Notes: a model not told the origin generated them from the sequence alone. DNA of 8,074 nucleotides from Anaerolineae bacterium CG2_30_64_16 (GCA_001871755.1 MNXL01000235.1:1-8074), one strand, 5' to 3'. Positions 1 through 6,323 are shown, numbered from the stretch's first letter. Program-made: numbers and translations.

Positions 1-74
1 GCCCTGAGAATGGCCGACCTCCCCTCCCAGCCCCCTCGCCCTGAGAATGGCCGACCTCCCCTCCCAGCCCCCTC
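1..74. repeat. Perfect 37-bp tandem duplication at window edge
   Basis: Bases 1-37 and 38-74 are identical; each unit begins GCCCTGAGAATGGCCGAC and ends in a C-rich stretch (CCCCTCCCAGCCCCCTC). The array touches the window edge, so more copies may lie upstream. The C-rich half resembles the reverse complement of 6681-6702 inside the hydantoinase gene, so it probably belongs to the same family of small dispersed repeats. The end of the second copy also forms the left arm of the hairpin at 68-110. No coding signal is visible here. Confidence 0.9.
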
Positions 75-110
75 TCCTGGCGACAGTCGTTCCGTCGCCA
101 GGAGAGGGGG
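68..110. repeat. 17-bp perfect inverted repeat (hairpin), MITE/REP-like
   Basis: The left arm CCCCCTCTCCTGGCGAC (68-84) is perfectly complementary to the right arm GTCGCCAGGAGAGGGGG (94-110), with a 9-nt loop (85-93). No T-run follows on the + strand, so it is not a classical intrinsic terminator. It could still stop or insulate transcription entering from upstream, or be a palindromic mobile repeat. The CCCCCTCTCC/GGAGAGGGGG arm ends recall the stems at 6634-6690, which suggests one family. Confidence 0.85.
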
Positions 111-194
111 AGCGGCCCTCCGCCCTTCGATCGGGCTGGGGTGCCTCGTTCCTGCTGAATCATCACGCGTTGGCGCGCATATGTAAACTGACGA

Positions 195-223
195 TTGACA
201 GATTGACCCGGACGTGCTATGCT
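195..223 (+). promoter_or_regulatory. Predicted sigma70-type promoter of the E2/E1/ubiD operon
   Basis: TTGACA at 195-200 and TATGCT at 218-223 are separated by 17 nt. TG at 215-216, one base before the -10, gives an extended -10. The start of transcription would fall near 230, giving a leader of about 40 nt before the ATG at 269. The -35 lies in an 8-bp tandem repeat (GATTGACA 193-200, GATTGACC 201-208), which offers a second, weaker -35 or a possible operator half-site. Bases 111-194 upstream show nothing else I can name. Confidence 0.65.
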
Positions 224-268
224 ACGCGCCGTCAAGGGACGCCCACAGCTATCAGAGGAAGTACCACG

Positions 269-1690
269 ATGCAGATCATCATGCCCAAGTTGGGTCTGAC
301 CATGACAGAGGGCACGATCACAGAGTGGGTGAGAGCGCCCGGCGATGCCGTCAAGGCCGAGGAGGCGCTGTGCAGCTACGAGACCGAGAAGGTCACGCTA
401 GAACTGGTCGCGCCGGCCGACGGCGTGCTGGGGGAGATCCTGGCGCCGGCCGGGACCACCGTCCCGTCTGGCGCGCCCGTTTGTGAGTTTCGCACAGCCG
501 CGGAGGCACGCCGCCAGCCGGCCAAAGCCAGCCAGGCCACGTCCAACTCCATCACATCCCAGACCCTGCCAGTTGCCCCGCTGCCAAACGTGCCCGCGGC
601 GCGATCTGGCCGGGTCGAGATCACACCCAAGGCCCGGCGGCTGGCCGCTCAGTGGGATGTTTCCCTGGATCAGGTGACCGGGCGGGGCCCGAATGGCCGG
701 GTGCAGGCCATTGACGTCGCGCTGGCGCACGCGGCCGGCCAGCCAGCCACGGCGACCCCACCGGCCGCGGAGATCGACGCAACGCCGCTGGCGCGGCGCA
801 TCGCCTCCGCTGATGGAATTGACATAAGCGAGGTACAGGGCAGCGGCCCGGATGGCCGGGTCACGCGGGTGGATGTGGAGGACGCAAGACGCAAGGCGCG
901 ACCTGCCCGGGACCACGAAGTAGCTTCCCCGCTCGCGCATCCCACAACCCAGGCACCGCAGCACGCAGTACGCAGTACGCCGCATGAGCCTCCACTTGGG
1001 CGGGCCGAGGAAGTGATCCCCATGACCGGCATCCGGCGGGTGATCGCGCAGCGGATGAGCGAGAGCGCATTCACCGCGCCGCACGTCACGCTGTTCACCG
1101 AGGCCGAAGCCACCAACCTGGTCTCCGCGCACGCCCAATTGAACCTGGAGCTTTCGCCGGAGAACAAGCTGTCCTACAACGCGCTCCTGGCCGCCCTGAC
1201 CGCGCGGGCCCTGCGCGAGCATCCCCGGCTCAATGCCCGGCTGGCGCCCGACGGCATCCACCTGTTGCCCGAGATCAACCTGGCCCTGGCTGTGGATACG
1301 GAGCGGGGATTGATGACACCGGTGTTGCGTGGGGTGGATCGGCTTACGTTGCCCGCCATCCAGGCCGGCTATGCGGCGCTGATCGACCGGGCGCTGGTGA
1401 GTGCTTCATTGCCGGAAGATTTCGCGGACGGCACTTTCACCATCACGAACCTGGGCGCGTGGGATGTGGATGGCTTCACGCCGATCATCAACCCCCCGCA
1501 GGCCGCGATCCTGGGGGTGGGCCGGATCGCGGAGAAGGCTGTGGCGCGCGACGGTGGGGTGGTGGCGCGGCCGATGGTGACCCTCAGCCTGAGTTTCGAC
1601 CATCGCATCGTGGACGGGGCCGCCGCGGCGCGTTTTCTGCAGCGGGTCAAGCAACTCGTCGAGAGGCCGCTGGCCCTGCTGCTTACGTGA
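269..1690 (+). CDS. Dihydrolipoamide acyltransferase (E2) of a 2-oxoacid/acetoin dehydrogenase complex
   Basis: This 473-residue E2 core moves the acyl group made by E1 from its lipoyl arm to CoA. Residues 1-75 form a lipoyl domain with the lipoylated lysine at K41 in E-T-E-K. Two peripheral-subunit-binding domains follow, at about 117-153 (TPKARRLA...GPNGRV) and 170-206 (TPLARRIA...GPDGRV); most E2 proteins have one. A linker at 207-247 leads to the acyltransferase domain (about 248-473) with the catalytic DHRIVDG motif (H445, D449). The ATG at 269 is chosen because the lipoyl domain starts there and AGAGGAAG (254-261) is a good ribosome-binding site. The frame stays open upstream to 47, but that stretch crosses repeats and the promoter. 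Parts of the linker are encoded by short repeats. The gene leads an operon with E1-alpha, E1-beta and ubiD. Acyl specificity (acetyl versus other) cannot be read from the sequence. No E3 is nearby. Confidence 0.93.
   Translation: MQIIMPKLGLTMTEGTITEWVRAPGDAVKAEEALCSYETEKVTLELVAPADGVLGEILAPAGTTVPSGAPVCEFRTAAEARRQPAKASQATSNSITSQTLPVAPLPNVPAARSGRVEITPKARRLAAQWDVSLDQVTGRGPNGRVQAIDVALAHAAGQPATATPPAAEIDATPLARRIASADGIDISEVQGSGPDGRVTRVDVEDARRKARPARDHEVASPLAHPTTQAPQHAVRSTPHEPPLGRAEEVIPMTGIRRVIAQRMSESAFTAPHVTLFTEAEATNLVSAHAQLNLELSPENKLSYNALLAALTARALREHPRLNARLAPDGIHLLPEINLALAVDTERGLMTPVLRGVDRLTLPAIQAGYAALIDRALVSASLPEDFADGTFTITNLGAWDVDGFTPIINPPQAAILGVGRIAEKAVARDGGVVARPMVTLSLSFDHRIVDGAAAARFLQRVKQLVERPLALLLT
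881..980. repeat. Short repeats encoding part of the E2 linker
   Basis: GACGCAAGACGCAAGGC (881-897) repeats GACGCAAG, and GCACGCAGTACGCAGTACGC (961-980) repeats ACGCAGT/CAGTACG. Both resemble simple repeats I associate from memory with gaps between genes in such genomes. Here they are in frame and encode the unstructured link between the second subunit-binding domain and the catalytic domain (residues about 205-238), where extra residues should be tolerated. Confidence 0.45.
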
Positions 1691-1716
1691 GAAACACTCA
1701 CCCAAAGGTCATCGCA

Positions 1717-1767
1717 ATGACTCGCACGGTTGGTTGCGGCAGGCGCCGCGCGGCGGAGGACCCGTGA
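1717..1767 (+). CDS. Possible 16-residue leader ORF coupled to E1-alpha
   Basis: An ATG at 1717, preceded by AAAGG (1704-1708), opens a 16-codon frame. It is Arg-rich, reads MTRTVGCGRRRAAEDP and ends TGA at 1765-1767. The stop overlaps the GTG start of E1-alpha (GTGA at 1764-1767), the usual layout of translational coupling. GTCAT (1708-1712) and ATGAC (1717-1721) form a small inverted repeat over this start. It may be chance in a 73-bp gap; there is no homology evidence. Confidence 0.2.
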   Translation: MTRTVGCGRRRAAEDP

Positions 1768-2756
1768 AGATCGAGGATTACCCAAAGGAACAGTTGCTCG
1801 AACTCTATCGGCAGATGCTGACGGTGCGCGAGTTCGAGCTGCGCGCCATCGCCGAACGCCGCGCCGGGCTGATCCCCGGCTTCATCCATAGCTGCGTCGG
1901 CCAGGAGGCCACAGCGGTCGGCGCGTGCGCGGCGCTCCGGCCGGATGACGTGATCACCAGCACCCACCGCGGCCACGGACACCTGGTCGCCAAGGGCGGC
2001 CTCCCTAAGTACATGATGGCCGAGCTGGCCGCGCGCACAACCGGCTATTGCCTCGGCCGGGGCGGTTCGTTGCACATGGCGGACTTCGGACTGGGGATCC
2101 TGGGCGCGAACGGGATTGTGGGCGGCGGCATCCCGATCGCGGTGGGCGCGGCCCTGGCTTTTCAGATCCGCAAGGAGCCGCGCGTCGCGTTGGCGTTTTT
2201 CGGGGACGGCGCGACCAACGAGGGGGCCTTCCACGAGGCCTTGAACCTGGCCGGTCTCTGGAAGCTGCCCGTGGTCTTCTTCTGTGAGAACAACCTGTAC
2301 GGCGAGGGCACGCCGCAAGCTATGCAGGCGCCCGTGGCCGACCTGGCTTTGCGAGCGAGCAGCTATGCCATGCCGGGCGTGATCGTGGACGGCAACGACG
2401 TGCTGGCAGTCTACGCGGCGACGCAGGCCGCGGCCGAGCGTGCCCGGACGGGAGGCGGCCCGACCCTGGTGGAGGGCAAGACTTATCGCCAGCGCGGCCA
2501 CTACGAGGGCGACCCGATGGTTTACCGCACCAAGGCGGAGATGGAAGCGTGGAAGCAACGCGATCCCGTCGTCAACTTTCGCGGCCGGCTGCTGGCCGAG
2601 GTGGAGGTCCCCGAAACCGACCTCGCCGCGATTGAGCAGGCCGTCCAGACCACCCTCGATCAGGCGGTGGCGTTCGCGGCCGCCAGTCCCAAACCGGCCC
2701 CCGAAGCTGCGCTCGCCGGCGTCTACGGCGACACGCATGGGGGATTGGTATTTTGA
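1764..2756 (+). CDS. acoA: Acetoin/pyruvate-type dehydrogenase E1 component, alpha subunit
   Basis: This 330-residue protein is the thiamine-diphosphate (ThDP) binding alpha subunit of a heterotetrameric E1, which decarboxylates the substrate and transfers the acyl unit to the lipoyl arm of E2. The ThDP/Mg motif runs from GDG (147-149) through GATNEGAFHEALN to ENN (175-177). THRGHGH (67-73) followed by AKG, and LGANGIVGGG (113-122), look more like acetoin dehydrogenase AcoA than like classical pyruvate dehydrogenase. That distinction is by eye, so pyruvate or a branched oxoacid remains possible. The GTG at 1764 is preferred because GGAGGA (1755-1760) lies just before it, although the 3-nt spacing is short, and KIEDYPKEQLLELYRQM is a typical family start. 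A TTG 30 bases upstream in the same frame is less likely. The stop (2754-2756) lies inside the ribosome-binding site of the next gene, so the two subunits are probably made in step. Confidence 0.92.
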   Translation: MKIEDYPKEQLLELYRQMLTVREFELRAIAERRAGLIPGFIHSCVGQEATAVGACAALRPDDVITSTHRGHGHLVAKGGLPKYMMAELAARTTGYCLGRGGSLHMADFGLGILGANGIVGGGIPIAVGAALAFQIRKEPRVALAFFGDGATNEGAFHEALNLAGLWKLPVVFFCENNLYGEGTPQAMQAPVADLALRASSYAMPGVIVDGNDVLAVYAATQAAAERARTGGGPTLVEGKTYRQRGHYEGDPMVYRTKAEMEAWKQRDPVVNFRGRLLAEVEVPETDLAAIEQAVQTTLDQAVAFAAASPKPAPEAALAGVYGDTHGGLVF

Positions 2757-2767
2757 GAGGTTTATCC

Positions 2768-3754
2768 ATGCGAACGATCACCTACAGTCAAGCGATCTAC
2801 GAAGCGATGTGCGAGGAGATGACGCGCGATCCCAGCGTCATCCTGATCGGGGAGGACGTCGGTACTTTCGGGGGCGTCTGGGGTGTGAGCGGCGACATGC
2901 TGAAACGGTTCGGCCCGGACCGCGTGCGCGACACCCCCATCAGCGAAATCGCCATCGTCGGCGCGGGGCTGGGCGCCGCGCTGGTGGGACTGCGCCCGAT
3001 TGTGGAGATCATGTTCGGCGATTTCCTGCCGGTCGCCGGCGATCCGCTGGTAAACCAGGTGGCCAAGGCGCGCTTCATGAGCGGCGGCAAGGCAAACGTC
3101 CCCCTGACGATCCGCGTCACCACCGGTGCACCGGGCTCGGCCGCCGCCCAGCACTCGCAATCGCCCGAAGGCTGGTTCATGAACGTCCCCGGCCTCAAGA
3201 TCGCCGTGCCCAGCACGCCGGCCGACGCCAAAGGCCTGCTGAAAACCGCGATTCGCGGGGAAGATCCAGTGCTCTTTTTCGAGCACAAGATGCTCTACGC
3301 GACTCAGGGCGAGGTACCGGATGGCGAGGACCACCTTGTGCCGTTCGGCCGGGCGCGCGTCTGCCGCCAGGGGGACGCGGCCACGATCATCGCCATCGGC
3401 GGCATGGCGCCCAAAGCGCTGGAGGCCGCCCGCGCGCTCGCCGCCCGTGGGATCGAAGTCGAGGTCATCGACCCGCGCTCCCTGGTGCCGCTGGACCGGG
3501 AGGCGATCCTGGCATCGGTGCGCAAGACGGGCCGGGTTGTGATCGCGCATGAAGCGCACAAGCGCCTGGGGCCGGGCGCGGAAATCGCCGCGTTGATCGC
3601 GGAGGAAGCGATCGGCTGGCTGGACGGGCCGATCGTCCGGGTGGCAGCGCGCAATGTTCCCCTGCCGTACAGCCCGGAGCTGGAGAATTTCGTCCTGCCG
3701 GGCGTCGATGACATCGTCGAGCAGACCACGAAACTGGTGAACTACGCTCTGTAG
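2768..3754 (+). CDS. acoB: Acetoin/pyruvate-type dehydrogenase E1 component, beta subunit
   Basis: This 328-residue transketolase-like beta subunit completes the E1 alpha2beta2 enzyme. The N-terminal pyrimidine-binding domain carries IGEDVG (27-32), the conserved glutamate in TPISE (E60) that activates the cofactor, and the block QHSQSPEGWFMNVPGLKIAVPS. The C-terminal transketolase domain holds GIEVEVIDPRSLVPLD and ends with the usual PLPYSPELENFVLPG segment. Length and motifs match AcoB/PdhB. The ATG at 2768 has GAGAGG (2755-2760) 7 nt upstream, and that site overlaps the stop codon of E1-alpha. An in-frame TTG at 2753 is rejected because it would place the start before the ribosome-binding site. 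Eleven bases separate this gene from ubiD. The acetoin-type label rests mainly on the alpha subunit. Confidence 0.92.
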   Translation: MRTITYSQAIYEAMCEEMTRDPSVILIGEDVGTFGGVWGVSGDMLKRFGPDRVRDTPISEIAIVGAGLGAALVGLRPIVEIMFGDFLPVAGDPLVNQVAKARFMSGGKANVPLTIRVTTGAPGSAAAQHSQSPEGWFMNVPGLKIAVPSTPADAKGLLKTAIRGEDPVLFFEHKMLYATQGEVPDGEDHLVPFGRARVCRQGDAATIIAIGGMAPKALEAARALAARGIEVEVIDPRSLVPLDREAILASVRKTGRVVIAHEAHKRLGPGAEIAALIAEEAIGWLDGPIVRVAARNVPLPYSPELENFVLPGVDDIVEQTTKLVNYAL

Positions 3755-3765
3755 GGTGGAGCTCT

Positions 3766-5112
3766 ATGACAAGAATCTACGACTTGCGTTCATGGCTCGA
3801 AGCACTGGAAAGAGCCGGTCAACTCGTCCGCGTGCACCGCGAGGTCAGCCTGGAGCACGAGCTGGCGGCTGTGGCCGCGGCGCTCGAACGGCAGCGCGGG
3901 CCCGCGCCCCTGTTCGAGCGTGTGGCAGGCGCGACCTGGCCGGTGTTCGCCTCCAGCGTCGCCAACCAGGAGCGGGCGGCGTTGGCGTTGGGGTGCGACA
4001 AGGGCCAGGTCACCGAGGTGATGGGCCGCGCCATCGATCCGGCAAACGGCATCCCCCCCGTGCGTATCGCGGACGCGGCGTGGAAGGCAAACGTCTTGAC
4101 CGGGGATGCGGCGGATGTGCGCAAGCTGCCGATTCCCACGCACGCCGCGGGTGATGGCGGGCCGTTCATCACCAGCGGCGTGATCGTGAGCAAGGACCCG
4201 GTCAGCGGCCGCGGCAATCTCTCCTACAACCGGATGCAGGTCAAAGGCCCGCGGAAGTTCGGCTTCGACGTCAACGAGTGGCGGCACGTCCGGCAGTTCA
4301 TGGACGTACAGGAGGCCAAAGGCGAGGCGCTGCCCGTGGCCGTTGCGATCGGGCTGGACCCGGCCATCAAGATTGCGGCCGGCGCGCGGTACGAAGGTGA
4401 CGAACTGTGCATCGCCGGCGCGATCCGGGGCGAGGGGATCAGGGTCAGCCGCGGGTTTACGGTGGACATCGACATCCCCGCGGATGCCGAGATCGTCATC
4501 GAGGGGTACCTCCCCGCCCATGTCCGAAAGGGAGAGGGGCCGCTGGCCGAGTTCCACGGGTACTACGGGCGAATCTGGGAAAGCCCCGTCTTCCAGGTGA
4601 CGGCGGTCTGCTGGCGTGAGGACCCGATCTTCGAGACGATCATCCCTGGCTGGAATGAGCACGTCTATCTCGGAAACGTGCTACCGCGCGAGCCGCTGTT
4701 GCTCAATTTCGTGCGCCACGTGAGCAAGGGTGTCACCGGGCTGCACATCGTCCCCTATGGTTGTGGCTTTACAGTCATCGTGGCCCTGAACAAGACGAAC
4801 CCCGGCGAGCCGAAGAACGTCGCGATGGCGGCCTTCACCGCGCATGTGAACGTCAAGTGGTGCATCGTGGTGGACCCAGACATCGACATCTACGACCCCG
4901 CGGACGTCATGTGGGCGCTCACGACGCGCGTGGACTGGGCCAAGGACGTGTTTCTGGTTCCCGGCGCGCAAGGCCACGAGATGGACCCGACTGCGGACAC
5001 GCACGGGGTGCATACCAAGATCGGGGTGGATGCGACAGCAGACAAGGGCCGGCGCGAACCGGCCGGTCGCGTGAGCTATCCGGACGTGGACCTCAGCCAA
5101 TACCTGGCGTGA
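3766..5112 (+). CDS. UbiD-family decarboxylase (prenylated-FMN dependent)
   Basis: This 448-residue enzyme belongs to the UbiD family, which reversibly decarboxylates aromatic, heteroaromatic and alpha,beta-unsaturated acids using prenyl-FMN made by UbiX. The signature DPVSGRGN (144-151) leads to N151 and R156, spaced five apart like the metal-binding Asn and catalytic Arg of characterised members. H174 lies 23 residues after N151, as the metal-binding His does. E246 in VIEGY matches the metal glutamate, and E298 in GWNEHV lies where the catalytic acid is expected. The blocks GPLAEFHGYYG (258-268) and ALTTRVDWAKDVFLVPG are also typical. The active site therefore looks intact. At 448 residues it is somewhat shorter than E. 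coli UbiD (about 497). GGTGGAG (3755-3761) precedes the ATG. It is last in the dehydrogenase operon, which does not look like ubiquinone synthesis, so a catabolic substrate is more likely. I cannot name that substrate. No ubiX is in the window. Confidence 0.92.
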   Translation: MTRIYDLRSWLEALERAGQLVRVHREVSLEHELAAVAAALERQRGPAPLFERVAGATWPVFASSVANQERAALALGCDKGQVTEVMGRAIDPANGIPPVRIADAAWKANVLTGDAADVRKLPIPTHAAGDGGPFITSGVIVSKDPVSGRGNLSYNRMQVKGPRKFGFDVNEWRHVRQFMDVQEAKGEALPVAVAIGLDPAIKIAAGARYEGDELCIAGAIRGEGIRVSRGFTVDIDIPADAEIVIEGYLPAHVRKGEGPLAEFHGYYGRIWESPVFQVTAVCWREDPIFETIIPGWNEHVYLGNVLPREPLLLNFVRHVSKGVTGLHIVPYGCGFTVIVALNKTNPGEPKNVAMAAFTAHVNVKWCIVVDPDIDIYDPADVMWALTTRVDWAKDVFLVPGAQGHEMDPTADTHGVHTKIGVDATADKGRREPAGRVSYPDVDLSQYLA

Positions 5113-5132
5113 CGCCAATCCGAACAAGGGTA

Positions 5133-5160
5133 TTGACAGGCCCCGTTTTTGTGATAGAAT
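5133..5160 (+). promoter_or_regulatory. Predicted sigma70-type promoter of the ygeW-like operon
   Basis: TTGACA (5133-5138) and TAGAAT (5155-5160) are separated by 16 nt, with TG at 5152-5153 giving an extended -10. It lies in the 111-bp gap after ubiD, which is clearly richer in A+T than the genes around it. Transcription would start near 5167, leaving a leader of about 57 nt. AAGGGGAGG (5208-5216) is a strong ribosome-binding site 7 nt before the ATG at 5224. No terminator hairpin was found between ubiD and this promoter, so read-through from operon 1 is possible. Confidence 0.7.
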
Positions 5161-5223
5161 ACCTGCGAAACTTTGTTTACTCTCAATCAACATCGTTACC
5201 TCGTCTTAAGGGGAGGATATAGA

Positions 5224-6240
5224 ATGCAATCCCAACTGTTCAAAAAAGACTTCATCACCACCGAAGACTGGACCAACGAGGAACTTGAGTCGATGCTGGA
5301 GCTGGCGGCCGATCTCAAGCGACGCTTCATCATCGGCGAGCCACACGACCACATCCTGCGAGCCAGGACGCTGTACATGCTCTTCTTCGAAGAATCCACC
5401 CGCACCCGCAACTCCTTCGAGGCCGGCATGACCCAGCTCGGCGGGCACGCCCACTGGCTCACTCCCAAGGCCACGCAGATCGGCCACGGTGAGGCGCCCA
5501 AGGATACCGCGATGGTGCTGAGCCGCTACGGCCACGGCATCGCGTTGCGCGACTGCCGCACCGGCATCGGCCAGGCCTACCAGTACGAGTTGGCCAGGTG
5601 GGCCAGCATCCCGGTCTTCTCGATGCAGGATGACGTGGACCACCCATGCCAGACCATGGCCGACCTGATGACCATCCGCGAGAAGTTCGGCCCCGCCCCT
5701 TCGACAGGCTCAGGGCAGGCTCTGCGCGGCCGCAAGTTCGTCATCTCCTGGACCTACGCGCCGCAATACGTGCGCCCGCTCTCGGTGCCCCAGGGCCTGA
5801 TCATGCTGATGACCCGCTTCGGCATGGACGTCACCCTGGCCCACCCCGCGGGTTTCCACATGATGCCGCAGGCGCTGGAGGCCGCGCGCCAGCACGCCGC
5901 AGAGAACGGCGCCAGCTTTGAGGTTATCGACGACATGGACGCGGCCTGCGCGGGCGCGGACATCGTCTACGCCAAGAGCTGGGGCCCGATCATGGTCACC
6001 GAGGACGAGGCGGAAGTCAAGAAGATGTCGGACGAGCATAAGCACTGGTGTCTGGACGAGCGGCGGATGGCGTTGGCCAAAAAGAGCGCCATCTACATGC
6101 ACTGCATGCCCATCGACCGCGGCTACGAGGCCGCTGACGCGGTGATCGACGGCCCGCAGTCGGCGATCTACGACGAGGCCGAGAACCGGTTGCACATCCA
6201 GAAGGCGCTGATGGCGCTGACGATGGCGCCGCGCGGGTGA
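5224..6240 (+). CDS. ygeW: YgeW-like carbamoyltransferase (ornithine/aspartate carbamoyltransferase superfamily)
   Basis: This 338-residue protein should transfer a carbamoyl group between carbamoyl phosphate and an amino or ureido acceptor. Carbamoyl-phosphate motifs are intact: STRTR (58-62), HPCQ (140-143) and HCMP (293-296). In place of the ornithine-binding SMG loop it has DIVYAKSWGP, and it carries SVPQGLIMLMTRFGMDVTLAHP. Both match E. coli YgeW (from memory, DIVYPKSWAP and SVPQGIIGLMTRFGMDVTLAHP), so it is probably not an anabolic ornithine transcarbamylase. The acceptor is unknown. It is shorter than E. coli YgeW (about 396), lacking a stretch before HKHWCLDE and part of the C-terminus. 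Residues about 157-166 (PAPSTGSGQA) are an in-frame repeat insertion. The ATG at 5224 follows AAGGGGAGG; an in-frame TTG at 5173 is rejected. It is the first gene of operon 2, ahead of a cyclic amidase, as in the E. coli ygeW-hyuA region. Confidence 0.85.
   Translation: MQSQLFKKDFITTEDWTNEELESMLELAADLKRRFIIGEPHDHILRARTLYMLFFEESTRTRNSFEAGMTQLGGHAHWLTPKATQIGHGEAPKDTAMVLSRYGHGIALRDCRTGIGQAYQYELARWASIPVFSMQDDVDHPCQTMADLMTIREKFGPAPSTGSGQALRGRKFVISWTYAPQYVRPLSVPQGLIMLMTRFGMDVTLAHPAGFHMMPQALEAARQHAAENGASFEVIDDMDAACAGADIVYAKSWGPIMVTEDEAEVKKMSDEHKHWCLDERRMALAKKSAIYMHCMPIDRGYEAADAVIDGPQSAIYDEAENRLHIQKALMALTMAPRG
5695..5719. repeat. Dispersed-type repeat inserted in frame in the carbamoyltransferase
   Basis: The core CTTCGACAGGCTCAGGGC (5699-5716) lies between GCCC (5695-5698) and the complementary GGGC (5713-5716). 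It encodes P-S-T-G-S-G-Q-A between EKFG and LRGRKFVISW. By memory of E. coli YgeW, only a few residues separate FG from LKGKK, so about 8 residues look added. From memory this is a sequence repeated many times in some Chloroflexota and other genomes. It sits at a domain-linker loop, away from the active-site motifs. Confidence 0.65.
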
Positions 6241-6252
6241 TCGCCGATCTCC

Positions 6253-6323
6253 GGTTGCGGATTGGCGATTGCGGATTGCTGATTGTCTGCCCTGAATCCG
6301 CAATTCGAAATCCGAAATCCGAA
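6253..6323. repeat. Inverted heptad-repeat element before the hydantoinase gene
   Basis: Five heptads of the GATTGCG type (6253-6287: GGTTGCG, GATTGGC, GATTGCG, GATTGCT, GATTGTC) face four heptads of the AATCCGA type (6295-6322: AATCCGC, AATTCGA, AATCCGA, AATCCGA). The second set is the reverse complement of the first family, so the element can fold into an imperfect hairpin around TGCCCTG (6288-6294). It fills the gap between the carbamoyltransferase stop and the hydantoinase start. It has no stop codon in the hydantoinase frame. Confidence 0.75.

Noticed and set aside
1..74. CRISPR array
   Set aside because: The 37-bp units are directly adjacent with no unique spacers, and no cas gene is present.
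94..125. Hairpin 68-110 as an intrinsic terminator
   Set aside because: No T-run follows on the + strand, and the G-rich arm continues into GC-rich sequence. A repeat element is the better explanation.
47..268. N-terminal extension of the E2 reading frame
   Set aside because: The frame is open, but it crosses the tandem repeat, hairpin and promoter. The lipoyl domain begins at 269 with a good ribosome-binding site.
398..1261. Antisense open frame opposite E2
   Set aside because: No family motifs, and it lies fully within a gene with clear domains; a G+C-driven shadow.
1698..2738. Long antisense open frame (346 codons) opposite E1-alpha
   Set aside because: It mirrors a well-supported gene in G+C-rich DNA, has no recognisable domain, and its composition is that of a shadow frame.
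3766..5112. Ubiquinone-biosynthesis UbiD
   Set aside because: The operon contains no quinone genes, and the neighbours are catabolic; family membership alone does not give this role.
5113..5132. Terminator after ubiD
   Set aside because: The short gap has no stem-loop; the T-run at 5146-5150 lies in the promoter spacer without a hairpin before it.
5224..6240. Anabolic ornithine carbamoyltransferase (argF)
   Set aside because: The acceptor loop is KSWGP rather than the ornithine SMG type, and the closest remembered match is YgeW; no arginine genes are nearby.
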